From positions 9,501,501-9,565,500 of the forward strand of contig NC_052619.1 in NCBI RefSeq assembly GCF_016545825.1: a stretch of DNA of 64,000 nt. The letters run 5' to 3'. The position numbers were made by a program, and so were the translations under genes. The DNA comes from Eucalyptus grandis. Taxonomy: Eukaryota; Streptophyta; Magnoliopsida; Myrtales; Myrtaceae. The notes under the pieces were generated by a model, which was given only the letters and a program-made list of their open reading frames with translations, made no database searches and was not told the origin of the DNA. Positions 22,647 to 34,735 of the stretch are shown piece after piece (the first letter of the stretch is position 1; each line of letters opens with the position of its first letter).

Positions 22647-24959
22647 CGACAGAACTTTCAATTTCTAAAATCAGGTTCAAATTCGCGGTTAATTTCAATC
22701 CGACGCGATCTTAGCATAATCTAACCTACAAAGTAGTTTTTAGGAATTTTTAGTGCAATTGACCTGTGATCGATTTATCTCGAGTCACAATGTACATCTT
22801 CGACACATTGGCAACTCTCGGTGGTTGTAAAAATATCCAGATTTCAAATACGGACACACGGTACCCAAAATGACATAAAATTGGTCTAGTGTCAATTGAC
22901 GAGAGTTTTGCAATCAGGTGGAATCACCCACACTTTGATCACACATCTCAATCGAATCGACCTATCCCTGATCTCTAATCAATTTTGACAATGCCATAAT
23001 GACTCTTGCAGACTAGCACGATCGAGCAATTAATTTCTGGTCTAATTCTCAAGTCTATTACATTAAAATCCCTTAACGGCTTCACCTGATAGGTCAGTTA
23101 TCTCATGAATGGTCATCTCAGGGAAAATTATTATAATTGCATTGATGAAATGCCCAACTTATTCGATCGAAATCAAAATCTAAAATTTAAGATGTCACAC
23201 ATAATCTAGAGTGGCTGGACTTTTTATACTCATTAGGGCAGAATTTCAGCTAAGGTGATAGAATGCATTTTTAGTCGTCTGTTCTTTGCAACTTACTATT
23301 AAAGTATTTCTCACTGGTTTATCTTGAGCACAAAGGATTGAAGTGGCTTGGATGAGTTGATAATGAATGGCCAGATTATTTGCTTGGCTACCAAGAAAGG
23401 CTCCTATTTGTCAATTTAATGTAAATTAGTCGTTCACACGGAATCAACTCAAACACTGGGAAATTTACAAAATAGAACTGTCTAGATGTGAGGAAAACAG
23501 GAAGCCGGACATTTAGGAAAATGTAAATAAACACCTTATATGAGTAATTTCAGATTATTTTAGCTACAGCCATTATATGTCCTTGAGGATAAATGTCGTC
23601 TTGATGGTACCTGTGCAAACTTGAATTAACTTCCGTTTTCTAGTTGGCCGTTTAAGAGCTGTAGTAAGACAATTGGCAGCCATCATGAAAAAGGTATAAA
23701 ATAAAAAGTTCATGAATTTGACGTAGGTGTTAATGTTAGCCCCTGTTTGAAATATCTGGTCGTCGATCTCACTTGAAGAAAAGGAAGATTACTCGGACCG
23801 GACTAATCTTTGATCTGGGTGCTGATATAGCGGGAAAGCTGCTCATGGAATGATGAGAGACATGGCCGAGAACCTGACGAAGTGGGAAGGAAGGAGAGTC
23901 CTCAGCTTCTGCAGATATCAGGGTGATTGGTGAGTGATTTTTTCTCTCTTTTTCAATGAGACTTATGGTTGATGTGTTATTCTCTATTACTAAGACTCAG
24001 ATTCTTCCGCCCTAGTAGAATGACAACGAGAATTTATTTTCCAACCTTGCCGTAAGTTGTAACTTTCACATAAGTTGTTGCGAGACACAAAATGGCTTTT
24101 AATTTTTGAGTATTCTACGTTATGATATTTTATATTAAGGTTACGATGAGAACGATTGTCGAGCCTTGATTGGTCCTTTTGAAGACTGTATCGAGGTCTT
24201 GGGAGTTGTGTGATCGTACATTTTCCCCCTAAAGGTATGGTTTATGCATTCTATTGTATGACATGATATAATGTGGTTGTCCATTCCCTATGAAATTTTG
24301 GTCAAATCAATGTCATTTTTCACCTTATCCAGTTTTGTAATAATTGAGACGATTCTGTGGATAGGAAGCTTCTGTGAGATTTACTCCTTGCCAACCGAAT
24401 TCCGGTAGAGCTTGACATCACAAAATAGGAAGAGCATGCGGAGACGGACAAAGCAATAAGCATCGCTCACGCAAAAGGGCAATCATAGTTTTTCATTTTT
24501 TATTTTTTATAGGAAATTTCAGAGAATATCCTCACTTTTGGACACGCGCTAAACACCGTCTCCAGTTTTGAAAACCCACGAAATTCCCTGGTGCTGCCAT
24601 CGTGGAAAACTTACTAGATGGTCAATCCACTTTGTTCGTGACAAATATTCTCAGTGCCCGATACTTGCTCATATGTGTCCATATACACCACGAATAACGA
24701 CGATCACCGGCAGCGAAACTTTCGACCAGGGCACGATCGTTGGCGTTGGATTCTTACGGTCTTCTAATTCGTTGGGCTGCAATGTCCTTTTGACGAGTCT
24801 GGACCATTTTAGGTCTTTTGAGATTATTCAAATGACATTTAAAATGGTCATTTGAACCAATTCAGGTCTTGTGAATTGTCATCCTCCATTCTCAACTTTG
24901 AGATTCTGCCTTTAATGGGCATCCCCTATAAGTGTTTCCTGACATGTTGAGTAATTTAA
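22647..24959. other. unassigned intergenic sequence with a dispersed repeat
   Basis: No gene seen. A piece at about 24195-24350 (landmark CCCTATGAAATTTTGGTC, then TAATTGAGACGATT) resembles 46476-46590 on the same strand, so it is part of a dispersed repeat. The stretch 23860-23930 is purine-rich with a short open frame and no recognisable domain. Confidence 0.4.
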
Positions 24960-25965
24960 GATGAATTATAACATTATATATAATGGAAAATTTTCAAATA
25001 ATAGCCTAAATTGGAATCTTTTTTTTTTTTTTCAAAAGTGAATTTAGTTTCAAATAAGAGTCTTAACCAAATCTTGTTTACAGCTAGGGTGTATTTTCAT
25101 TTGAGGACTTTTTTTTCCTTCCTTTCTATTTACTTTTTTCATTTGTTTTTCCTTTCTTTCTTTCTCAATATTGCTCATGCCTCCTTTGCCCCGCATCACC
25201 TCGGTCTCGACAACAGCATCAGCCTATTCACCAGTGAGCTCCCATAGATGTTGAATAATTTGAACAATTTAGAAAAAGAAGAAAATGAAAAAGATATTTG
25301 GGAAGTTTTGCAGACTTAAATTCTATGCACTTTTGTAGTTTGTAGCCTCCCCATCATTGAAATTTAAGAGCTTGCTTCGCATCTTGCAACTTTCAATGCA
25401 CTCTATGAATTCGATGACTATATTTGAAATGTTGTACATATATTTAATATTACATTGATAAAATCGACAAGTTCGACACTCATAGAATAAATTTACAATC
25501 AGATAAGTAATTTTGTCTGCCTTTTTACGTTTAGGCGACTCGCATTTTTACAAATCGGCAATTGAAATGCATTGACTCGTCTAGGCTGGCATCAAACGGA
25601 ATGGAAACATAGACGCGCATAATGTCTCGCCCTCTGTCAATTGGCAATGATCAGCAAATTGATGATGAATCGACACCACTTGTGGGTAAGGGAATTATTT
25701 CCTGACATGCGGCTCCGCATGGGTATCACAAGAGGATTTGCCAATCCTTGGGTCACGTGACACGTGTCGGTAACCGCCAGTCAACATCCAACTCTCAGAA
25801 GAGTTAGTAAATTTCCAATTTTCTTTTTCATCGGTTACGATTTCTTAAGAGTTTTGAATGTACAAAAACTTGATAAAAGGATGCAAATATCCTCAATCTT
25901 TAAAACTATAAATTTCGAACAAAATTATTATTTTTAACTAAACTTTAAATAAGAAAATTAGATCT
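24960..25965 (+). repeat. direct duplication, copy 1 of the zinc-finger gene's distal upstream region
   Basis: About 1 kb that matches 26640-27655 at an estimated 80-85 percent (landmarks GAACAATTTAGAAAAAGAAG, TAGCCTCCCCATCAT, GTTACGATTTCTTAAGA). Copy 1 keeps TCACGTGACACGTGTCGG near 25753, which has two CACGTG/ACGTGT G-box-like cores; copy 2 has lost them. No coding sequence follows copy 1. Confidence 0.8.
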
Positions 25966-26639
25966 TCAGGATGTCCTTAGTGTTCCGGCTAATGTTGTTA
26001 TTGTTGTTGTTTTTTTTTTAAGTTACGCTTTTTGTCCACGTAAGTTCTCTCTCTTTATAAATAATAATAAATCCTAATAAGTTTAATCGTTAATCCAATT
26101 TCTTAAGCGTGAAATCCGACTAAATTCAACCAACGCTCAAAGGGCATCGGAGTACCACCTGGATTAAAGCTATCACTTTGGTTGGCATCAATCGTGTCCC
26201 TGAGCATGGTACATGAACTCAGGGCGTGCCTAGGGATCATCAGTTTAAAAAGGACAAGTTCATGTATTCTTTCTAGACCTCACACACTAAGACTCAGGTG
26301 GTCATCCACTTGTGAGGACCACCCGGTGGTCCTCCACATGAGACACCCCCTATGTTGAATTTCTTATTTTTAATGTGCCGTTGTCCTCACATCTTACCCC
26401 CCTTGTTAGTAGGTGAATATTTTTCTTCTCCACTAATCAGGGAATACAGGAAGTAACATTGCGAGATCTCTCACCTCAAGGCAAAATTCTCGCTTGTTTA
26501 TTCTCATTTGAGCCTTTTAAGGATTGACCCAAGTCCAAATAAATTTAGCTTTTCCTAGTTTACTTTTTTCTTTTTTCTTTTCCTCTACCCATGTGCTTTG
26601 CAAAATTGATCGGATTTGATAGAATTTGATGTCAGAAGG
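25966..26639. other. spacer between the two 1-kb direct repeats
   Basis: AT-rich, no gene seen. It contains a short GTGGTCMTCCAC symmetric motif near 26298-26335. Confidence 0.4.
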
Positions 26640-27655
26640 ATTATTGATGCAAATAAGGGTCTAAAATGACCAACTTAGTCTTAATTAAGAGCCTCAACTA
26701 AGAGGCCAACCAAATCTTATTTATATTTAGGGTATATTTTTGTCTAAGGACTTTTTTTTCCTTTCTTCTTCTTTCTTTTTCATTTGTTTTTTCTTTCTTG
26801 CTTAATATTTGCTTCTTTTCCATTTGTTTCCGTTTCATTCTTTGTTGATATTGCTCACACATCTTTTGCCCAGCATCACCTCCATCTCGACAATAGCATT
26901 AGCCTACTCACCAACAAACTTGCGCAGGTGTAGAACAATTCGAACAATTTAGAAAAAGAAGAAAATGAAAAAGATATTAGAGTAGTTTTGCAAACTTACT
27001 ACTCAAATTCTATGCATTTTTGTAGTCTATAGCCTCCCCATCATCAGAATTCAAGAGCTTGCTCTGCATCTTGCAACTTTGAATGCGCTAGTGAATTTTG
27101 GCGATTGACTGAAATGACTATATTTGGAATGTCGTACAAATATTTAATATTACATTGCTAATCGACAAATTCAACATCCATTGAATATATATACAACTAA
27201 ATAGGTGATTTTGTTTGCCTTTTTACATTAAGGCAAAAGTCAACCCTCTTTTAAACTTTCATATTCATAAATCAATAATTGAAATACATTAACACATCTA
27301 GATTCACATCGAATGGAATGGAACTATAGATGAGCGTAACGTCTTGTTCCCAATCAATTAGCAGTGATGAGCGAACCGATAGTGATTTGACATCACTTGT
27401 TGGGAAAGGTAATTATTTCCGGACACGCAGCTCCGCACGGGTCCAATAGGATTAGCCAACTCTTGGGTCGGTCAATGTCCAACTCTAAGAGGGGTAGTGA
27501 ATTTTCAATTTTCTTTTTCATCTGTTACGATTTCTTAAGAATTTTTGAACGCATAAAAACTTGATAAAAGTATACAAATATCCTCAATCTTTAAAACTAA
27601 CCTTAATTTTAACTAAAATTCGACCAAATTTCTTATTTTAAATAAACTTTAAAAA
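26640..27655 (+). repeat. direct duplication, copy 2, upstream of the C2H2 gene
   Basis: Second copy of the 1-kb repeat (see 24960-25965). It ends about 380 bp before the start codon of the C2H2 gene, so it is that gene's distal upstream region. Between it and the gene is a CT-rich stretch (27670-27790). After that come two copies of a segment with GACGTGGGTTTTTT and GGCAAAARCGACTCA (27822-27863 and 27900-27943). Confidence 0.75.
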
Positions 27656-27970
27656 AGTTGAAAATGAGATCCTCACTCCTCTCTCGTGGGCTCTCTCTCT
27701 CTCTCTGCACTCGCTCCACTCCTCTCCTCTGTTGTCCGACGCCCTCTCTAACCACTTCCAATTTTCTGCGGTCTCTCTCTCCCTCCCGTCTGTCTTTCAC
27801 GCGACGCGCCCTTTTCTTCACCGACGTGGGTTTTTTCCATAATTGGTAGGCAAAAACGACTCAGAGACTTCAAGCTTTTCCCAAGAAAGATACATTTGGG
27901 ACGTGGGTTTTTTTCAATTATGGCGGGCAAAAGCGACTCATGCAGCTCTGCGAGTCCAACTCCCTCTCCC

Positions 27971-27978
27971 TATAAATA
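27971..27978 (+). promoter_or_regulatory. TATA box of the short C2H2 gene
   Basis: TATAAATA preceded by CTCTCCC, 55 bp before the ATG at 28033. That places a start of transcription near 28000-28010 and a short 5' leader. Confidence 0.65.
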
Positions 27979-28032
27979 CAGGCCGCCATTCTCCTCTTTC
28001 TCTACGCTCACCTCTCCTCTCATCCTCCAAAC

Positions 28033-28278
28033 ATGCAAAGGTGTCATACCCCTGGCTGCGGGAAAACCTTCAGCCCATTCGGGCTGAAGGAGCACGCCCG
28101 CATGGTGCATCGTGGATTTGAAAAGAGATGTGGCCTCTGTGGCTCAGCTTTCAAGCTGGATTCAGACGTCCAGAAGCACCAGGCTACGTTCAGCAGAAGG
28201 TGCGTCGGCGATGGTGGCAGCGTAGAAGGCAGCGGTAGCGGTGGCAGCATAGAAGGCAGCAGCAAGGGCGAAAAATAA
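28033..28278 (+). CDS. short two-finger C2H2-type zinc-finger protein, 81 aa
   Basis: Intact single-exon frame from ATG to TAA, with a well-placed TATA box. The first finger is C-x4-C-x11-H-x4-H at residues 4-26 (CHTPGCGKTFSPFGLKEH then ARMVH), one residue short in the loop of the usual x12. The second is C-x2-C-x12-H-x6-C at about 33-56 (CGLCGSAFKLDSDVQKH then a Cys), so C2HC rather than C2H2. The tail (57-81) is Gly/Ser-rich with VEGSGSGG and IEGSSKG repeats. There is no plant QALGGH core, EAR motif or clear nuclear signal. Degraded relatives lie at 14070-14260, 19631-19816 and 54477-54623, so this is one member of a local family. Function unknown; nucleic-acid binding is an inference from the fingers. 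Confidence 0.65.
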   Translation: MQRCHTPGCGKTFSPFGLKEHARMVHRGFEKRCGLCGSAFKLDSDVQKHQATFSRRCVGDGGSVEGSGSGGSIEGSSKGEK

Positions 28279-31200
28279 CAGCACTTTCTTTAATTTTAGA
28301 TATCGGTTAGTAAATAATAGTGGCCGCCATCACTGATGGCAAGACCCACGGCGGTGGCCGATCCGCCTTCTTGGAACTCCTTCTTAATTGTGTTGATGGA
28401 CTATTTTATGTCTTTTTATCGTACTTATATGACATTGTTCATCATAATATAGTTATTACACTAGTTATTATTCCCCGTTGGTTGCGATTGTTTACATTAG
28501 TTATCTCCCTATTCGAATTGATAGTGAATGCAATGACAATAGGCAGTGCACATACATATCCTCAATTTTAGAATTCTTTTAAGGAAAAAAAAAAAAAAAG
28601 GCTTCAAGCGTTTAAAAATCAACAGTGAAAATCTGGAATCCCTTGGTTTTACAATCTCCACCATCTTGTTGTCTTGATCACGAGACCAGTGTCTCCACGC
28701 AACATCATTCGCCTTTCGTCGTCAATGTAGGCAGATTATAAATAATGTTTATTGATGGAATCCCGATGGATAGTAAATTTGTCACGTAAGTATAAATTTG
28801 AGATTTTTAGTGTCATAAAATTTTTTTTATGATAAATGTATCATAAAATGTATAGCTTGGGGGCTTTGGTGCTTTTTTCTTTATTCTATTCATAACAATT
28901 TCCCTCGAAAAAAATAGCAATGATAATTATGCAATAATAATTGACAAATACCATGTCAACCTTCCCTCGATAGTTCCTAATGAGAAAATATGGGGTGCCG
29001 CTAGGGTGGCCATCTTAATAATGCATTAGTCCATTTTGCGAGCAATATCACTCGCGAGTTCACATTTAAGAAAAGCTGCAAGTCTCTCTCTCTCTCCTTC
29101 ATTTCTCTCTCTTCTTCACTATTGTATTACTTTTGCACCCAAATTATCTTTTCCTCAAGGTCGATTTATTATATTATGACTATCTTTTGTTCTGTAGAAA
29201 GGTAATAATACCACCTTTGACTCATAGCTAAGTGTCCAATGATGAAATCCTGACCCTTCCTTTTACAAATTTAAATTTATCAATAGGGTATCTAAAAATG
29301 CTCAATTCCAGTCTTCCAGGTTGCATAATGCATCATTCGTTGATGAGAATCGTGCATTGAAGCGGCAATAACTTAATAGGAACCTTTCGAATTAATGGCG
29401 ATTAAATGTATTCAAATAAATTTCGCTTTAAAATTTTTCAATTTTGGACTAGCTAACTGAGTACTACAAAATTTTAAAGATCAGTCACTCAAATTGACTG
29501 ATAAAATGTCCATAAATGGTGATTTTACGATTGGTGGTAATATTCTCTTCTAAATATGTAAGGGTTTTTTTTTATGAGATTTTTTTTTATTAATTCATGG
29601 AAAAGTGCGATGGCCACCTATTCCAAGATATCGAGAATACAAAGAGCTCTTTTCATAATTTTATCTTTTTTTGAAGATTTTTTTATATCAAGTCAATCTT
29701 TTTTGGTTTTTGGGTGGCCATGCAAAAGATGGAAGCATGTAAAGAAGGGAAAACGGCAAGGCAAGATTTTGATTGTACTTCCATCGCTTGGAAGTGAAAT
29801 GGTTGAGATATAGACAATACAAAATTTCTCTTCACCACTTCGTTCCTTGTCGTTTCCCTTTTTTTTTTGTTGGACAAATTTCTCACTCTTTAATGTTATG
29901 AGAAAAGACTACACCCTTCCAAGTCATTTGCAATAAGTGCATTTTGACTTCCTTCTTTTATACAAATGTCAATACCTAGATTCATATACATATATATTTT
30001 TTTTCATAATTTTCAAAATTTTGAATAATATTTTAAATTTTGATGAAAAAGTACAAAAAATTGTATTTTACCGTTTAAAATATAAAAATTAACTAGCTAT
30101 GCAATCGATATCCAAACCCTTCATCAACTACTAAATTTTCGGATAGCATAAATTTTGGGGCATTTTACAAGTGCAAGGCACTTTTAGTAGTAGAATATAA
30201 CTTTTCGACAGTATTATCATCACTGAGGATATGGCAAAGGAGCCCTTATCAATGCTCCTAGCTTTCAACAAAAAAATAAAATGAAAATAAAAAGCACTCC
30301 TAGCTTTAGTGCTCACATGCCCGTCACCTTTTGCCTCATCTTGCAAAATGACATGCATTTATAACAAATATGTGATTTTTAAATTCTGGCCCCAAGTAAT
30401 ATTTTTAGCGACCTAATTTTAAATTTAATTTGCTGTAAACCCCAACAAAGAAAAAAGTTATACAAGTTAAAATGTGGCTTTGATAAAGGTAAAAGGAGGA
30501 ATATCTATAATAAGGGCACTAAAAAGATCAACAAGAGTAGCAAACCAAAGTATTATATATATTTTTGCAATATACATGCATGGGGATCTTGATGGGCGTG
30601 TATATCCTTAAATCTTTCAATTAATTACGATGGTAAACTTGCATGAACCGACGTGATTAAGAGTGTCATGAGCAAATGAATTTCCTAATTTTGCCTAATT
30701 TTGCTTTCATCTTTTGAAATTTCCCAATGCTGCCTATTTCCCCATGGTTTCTATCGTTTCGACTAGAGTTGGTGAGATGAATCTGCATGCGCTTCCCATC
30801 ATATCAATCCATTATGTCAAATTAAAATATCAGCGACATTCTTGTGAAGGGTTTCCATAGTAGCTTTTGAGAACATCAAAAATTGTGACTTTTGTCGAGT
30901 TTTAAAATTTGTCAAAGATATTTACTTTTTTAAGCACACGTATTGGCCATTTAAACAAATTTAACATTTCATAACAAGTTAATCTGAAATTGATGGATTC
31001 CTAAGATTCTCTCTATGTTATTAGTAATTCTCTCGCGTAATGTGAACTTTTCGGGTTAATGTGGACTTTACATGATAAGTGTGCTTTGTTTGAGTAAACA
31101 CCTTTGATCAGCCAAATTAAAAATAATTAGAGCGCAGTCCCACTACAGTCGGGTATTATTTCTCGCTTTTATTACGTCAAATTTTACACGATGCTCGTGT

Positions 31201-31933
31201 TAATGACAAGAACCCATAAAACTTTTCATTTGATTTGTACAATTAATTAATTTAATTAATTTAATTATTTGATTGCTATCAAGAAAAAAAAATGGTACAA
31301 AATCAATGGTTGTAGCAGTTGGGTCAGGCCATGTGCACTGCCGGAGTTTTGTTGGGTTCTTGCAGAACCAAATCTCAATAATGGCCACGATAAAGTACAT
31401 CTGCCATCTTAGCTGCATTTAAGGAAAATATATAATTTTCACCTCTAAATTGACAGTTCTTTTGTAGTAATAATAATAAAAAAATCTTTTTTTTGGGGGG
31501 GAGGGGAGGGGAGGGTTCCATAATTACCATTGTGTTGATGGGTCATGTCAACGGATTGGCAAAGTGTTTGCAGGACGTGGCGGGTAAATATAGCCATTAT
31601 ATATATATTTTGGACATCCATATCCTCACGATCTTTCTGTTGAATAAATGCAAGAGAAACAAAATAAATAAACAAATATCATAATTTCTATATTGAAAGC
31701 ACGTGCATAATGCATATTAGTTGTAAATAATATTACTAGAAATGCTTCTCAAACTAATGAAATACAAATACAACAATGAAGATGCAAAACGCAACCCACT
31801 TGATTGTCGAAACAAATTGCTTGAATAGGCTTCTTGGGCCACTGGAGTTTTACATATTTCAAGTCTACCAAAAGTTTAGTTCAATTCAACTGTATCAAAC
31901 TCAATAAGAATCGTGTGCTCTAGATATTTTTTA
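28279..31933. other. gene-free AT-rich sequence
   Basis: Apart from the 3' flank of the C2H2 gene (28300-28375, which repeats a CCATCACTGATGGC motif also found after the relic at 19631), I recognise no gene. The open frames at 29574, 31200 and 31445 lack domains and splice context. A G-rich patch at 31494-31515 is the only compositional oddity. Confidence 0.45.
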
Positions 31934-32280
31934 GGATTAATATTACAAAAAACCTCAAATCGATGCGCCTATGATAAATTTACCATAACTTAGTTTCTGT
32001 TAAATTTTATATTAAACTATTGAGCTTGATGATTTAGATAATTTACAGATGTATATGTTTGGAGTTTTACTCTTCGTTTGTCACATGTGTACAAAGTTAG
32101 GTTTCCACGGTATTAATCTAATTTAACGGAAATTAATAAAAAGTAAATTTTTCATAAATATACTAGTTTAGGGTTTTTAGTGTAAATTTGTCATAGGTTA
32201 CTTTGGGGGGTTTTTTTGTGATTAAAAAATATTAGTTGTGGGTTTGGTGTACAAGTTTAGGATTTTTTGTGATATTAATC
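31934..32280. mobile_element. small TIR element (MITE-like), about 350 bp
   Basis: The left end GGATTAATATTACAAAAAAC and the reverse complement of the right end (GATTAATATCACAAAAAAT) match, with continued similarity inward (CCTCAAA against CCTAAAC). A related motif, CATAAATATACYAGTTT, lies inside and again near 44370. No target duplication could be fixed. No coding sequence. Confidence 0.55.
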
Positions 32281-34287
32281 ATTTTTTTTTAATCTCAAGA
32301 ATAAGTTATACTCTCTCTTTCTCTCTTTCCTAGCGTTGAAATATAATAATCGATCATTTTTGGTCCTAATACACTTTTACCTAAGTACCATATTCAAAAG
32401 TTCTACTTGTCATCGCTTTGCCACCATCCAAACAGTACATTCAAATTCATCTCAATTTTGTTCCTATTCAAAGGTGGCAATCGCGATTAGAATTGTGATG
32501 GGGCCACGAGAAAGAAGGGGGGGGAAGGAGGGTTTTGAAAAAGGGGCAGTCGATTAGGGCTTCCTTTTTTTTTTTTTTTTTTTTTGTCATCGTGCGGGAC
32601 TAAGTGCGATCAAAGAGTCGATTTCATGATCCTGTTCCATGTGTTGTGTGAACGGATTGATGACAAAACGATGCCCCTCTTTCTTTGCCACTCGCCCATC
32701 GCATTTCCGTTCTTAGCTAATACGACGATAATGATGGCGATAACGACGTACTTTAGCTGCCATCTACGGGGCGAGAATGGCGACCTTATGGACTTTACCC
32801 GTTTTCCAATCATTATGCATTTGACACGTGCGGCGAGGCTTAGAATATTCAACGACGATTACATCCAAGGAGAGCGCGTATGACGCAACGGCAGTGACTT
32901 CTTGCGACCATTTACATGGTAAGAACGTGGAGCTGGGAAGGCTATTAAATTTGATCACATACGGATTGACATTTGCCTAGGTAAGGACACCTCCATCACA
33001 AGAGCAAAAAATGGCAGACATGAATGATCCCGCATAGTCAGATAGTCATTTCAAGAATCTTATGTTTAGGCATTCTATGCCCAATGGAGAGGCCCTCTCT
33101 CTTAAGACCTCTACGATCAAGGACCTTTATCCTTATCCCTTGGGCTAGACACATTTTACTATGCTCAATCAACAAATTGGTCTCGGCTAAGCATACCTGC
33201 CGACACTCTAGTATTCTCCAGGATTTGTGAAAAAGCATCCTCCTCAAGTAAAATAGTAATGTGGAATGCCCTGATAATACAAGGAGAAGTCACCCATAGC
33301 CTCTTTGATTTCAGACTTGTAGAACTTGAACGAAGACACATGGAAGAACAACTCACAATGCATAGCTCTGATGATTCAGACTACGACTATAACCCTTGAC
33401 GGGAGATATGCCAATAGCTATGTTACTCTAGCACGGGTCACTATAGCAAAGTACTGTTGCAATATGTTAATGAAATCACTGTCCACAGTTACTGTTTATA
33501 CCACCTAGAATAAATCCCGACCAGATTTTTCAAAGCCTATGTTTGTTTCAGACTCGTGAACATGGTCATTGTTTGTTTTCTTACGTGTTTGTAACCTCTT
33601 AATGCCTAGAAAAGGCAAAGCGGATGTAATGTGTTGGGCAGAATCCCTTGAAGTAAAGTGTATGTTTGTAAAAACTCTCAATGTCTCTCTAAACACATCT
33701 TCTTCTCCAGCCTAGTATGATCCTTTAAAAAATGTAGCTCGGCTAATTAGAAACGTCACCATCCTGGCACTCATGAGTGTCTCAATGTTCTGAACTAAAT
33801 CTTTGAGTAGTTTGCTGCTAAAAGGCTCTTCCTAAAGGGCTTGAACAAGAGGTTCACGCACCAGGGGAAGGCATACCTACATCAACTAACTCAATTTTTC
33901 CTTATTCTAAGCATAGGTCCTCTCATTATTTTTGCTCATAAGTTCATCCAGGAATAGAAATAAAAAAATATATTTATGTTCCGAAAATCGATTTCTTGTC
34001 ATAATGGTTATAATTTGCGCCCTAAATGCGACACCCATAATTTTGCTTATAATTCTTATTATTTAAGCGAAAAATATAGTAATAGACTCGCTCTAGAAGC
34101 CCTTAGATCGATGAGCACATGCTCACATTTATTTTTTGACCAATCTTTACGATATGCTTTTTTCCCCCTAGCTAATTATATAAGCATGAGTGTCATGATC
34201 ATATTTTTCTAACTTCCAAATTGCCGGAATAAATAAAGATTTAAAGCTGATGGTGCATCCAATTCCAAATCCCAATTACAATTTACA
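32281..34287. other. unassigned sequence
   Basis: Less AT-rich than its surroundings between 32500 and 33700, with several open frames on both strands (for example 32584-32883 plus), but none shows a domain I recognise. It could be a much decayed transposon or gene. A poly(T) run lies at 32564-32585. Confidence 0.35.
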
Positions 34288-34735
34288 TTAAATAAAAAAA
34301 GCTGGAATAATTATAATAATTCTTATATTAAATCGTTTAGTAGTTATCTTGGTGTTCGCGCCGTTTGCTGAGCACTTATTCATGGATCTTGATGCTATTT
34401 TTGAGAATGACCCCTTTGCTGCCAAGAAGAGAAAAAATAGATTACTAACAGTAGACAAAATTTGAAAAGAAAAAACGATAAACGATAAATTCATGTAATG
34501 GTCGCAACCACCATCTAAATAATTTAAATAATTTTTAAAAAATAAATCGATGATCGTGGAAATTAAATTAAAATCTGTACTTGAAATCACTTCAGCAAGA
34601 CCACCAAAGTGTGATGAAATCGATGCCGGTTGTTTAAGATAAAGGCCAACCTGGAGTCAAATATAGTTTTTTCCATTTTCTATTATTATTTTTTGGGCCT
34701 TTCCTAAGCCAATTTTGTGGCTTCGTTTTCCGACG
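34288..34735 (-). repeat. dispersed repeat, inverted copy (others at 39360 and 42543)
   Basis: The reverse complement contains CTCCAGGTTGGCCTTTATCT, GGTGATTTCAAG-type sequence and TCTCTTCTTGGCAGCAAAGG, shared with the plus-strand copies at 39360-39780 and 42543-43150. Non-coding; the class is unknown. Confidence 0.7.

Noticed and set aside
20132..23199. Full solo LTR ending at GATGTCACA
   Set aside because: The ends do not give a matching 5-bp target duplication (TAGGG against CATAA), so I kept only a tentative LTR-like call with an alternative end at 22646.
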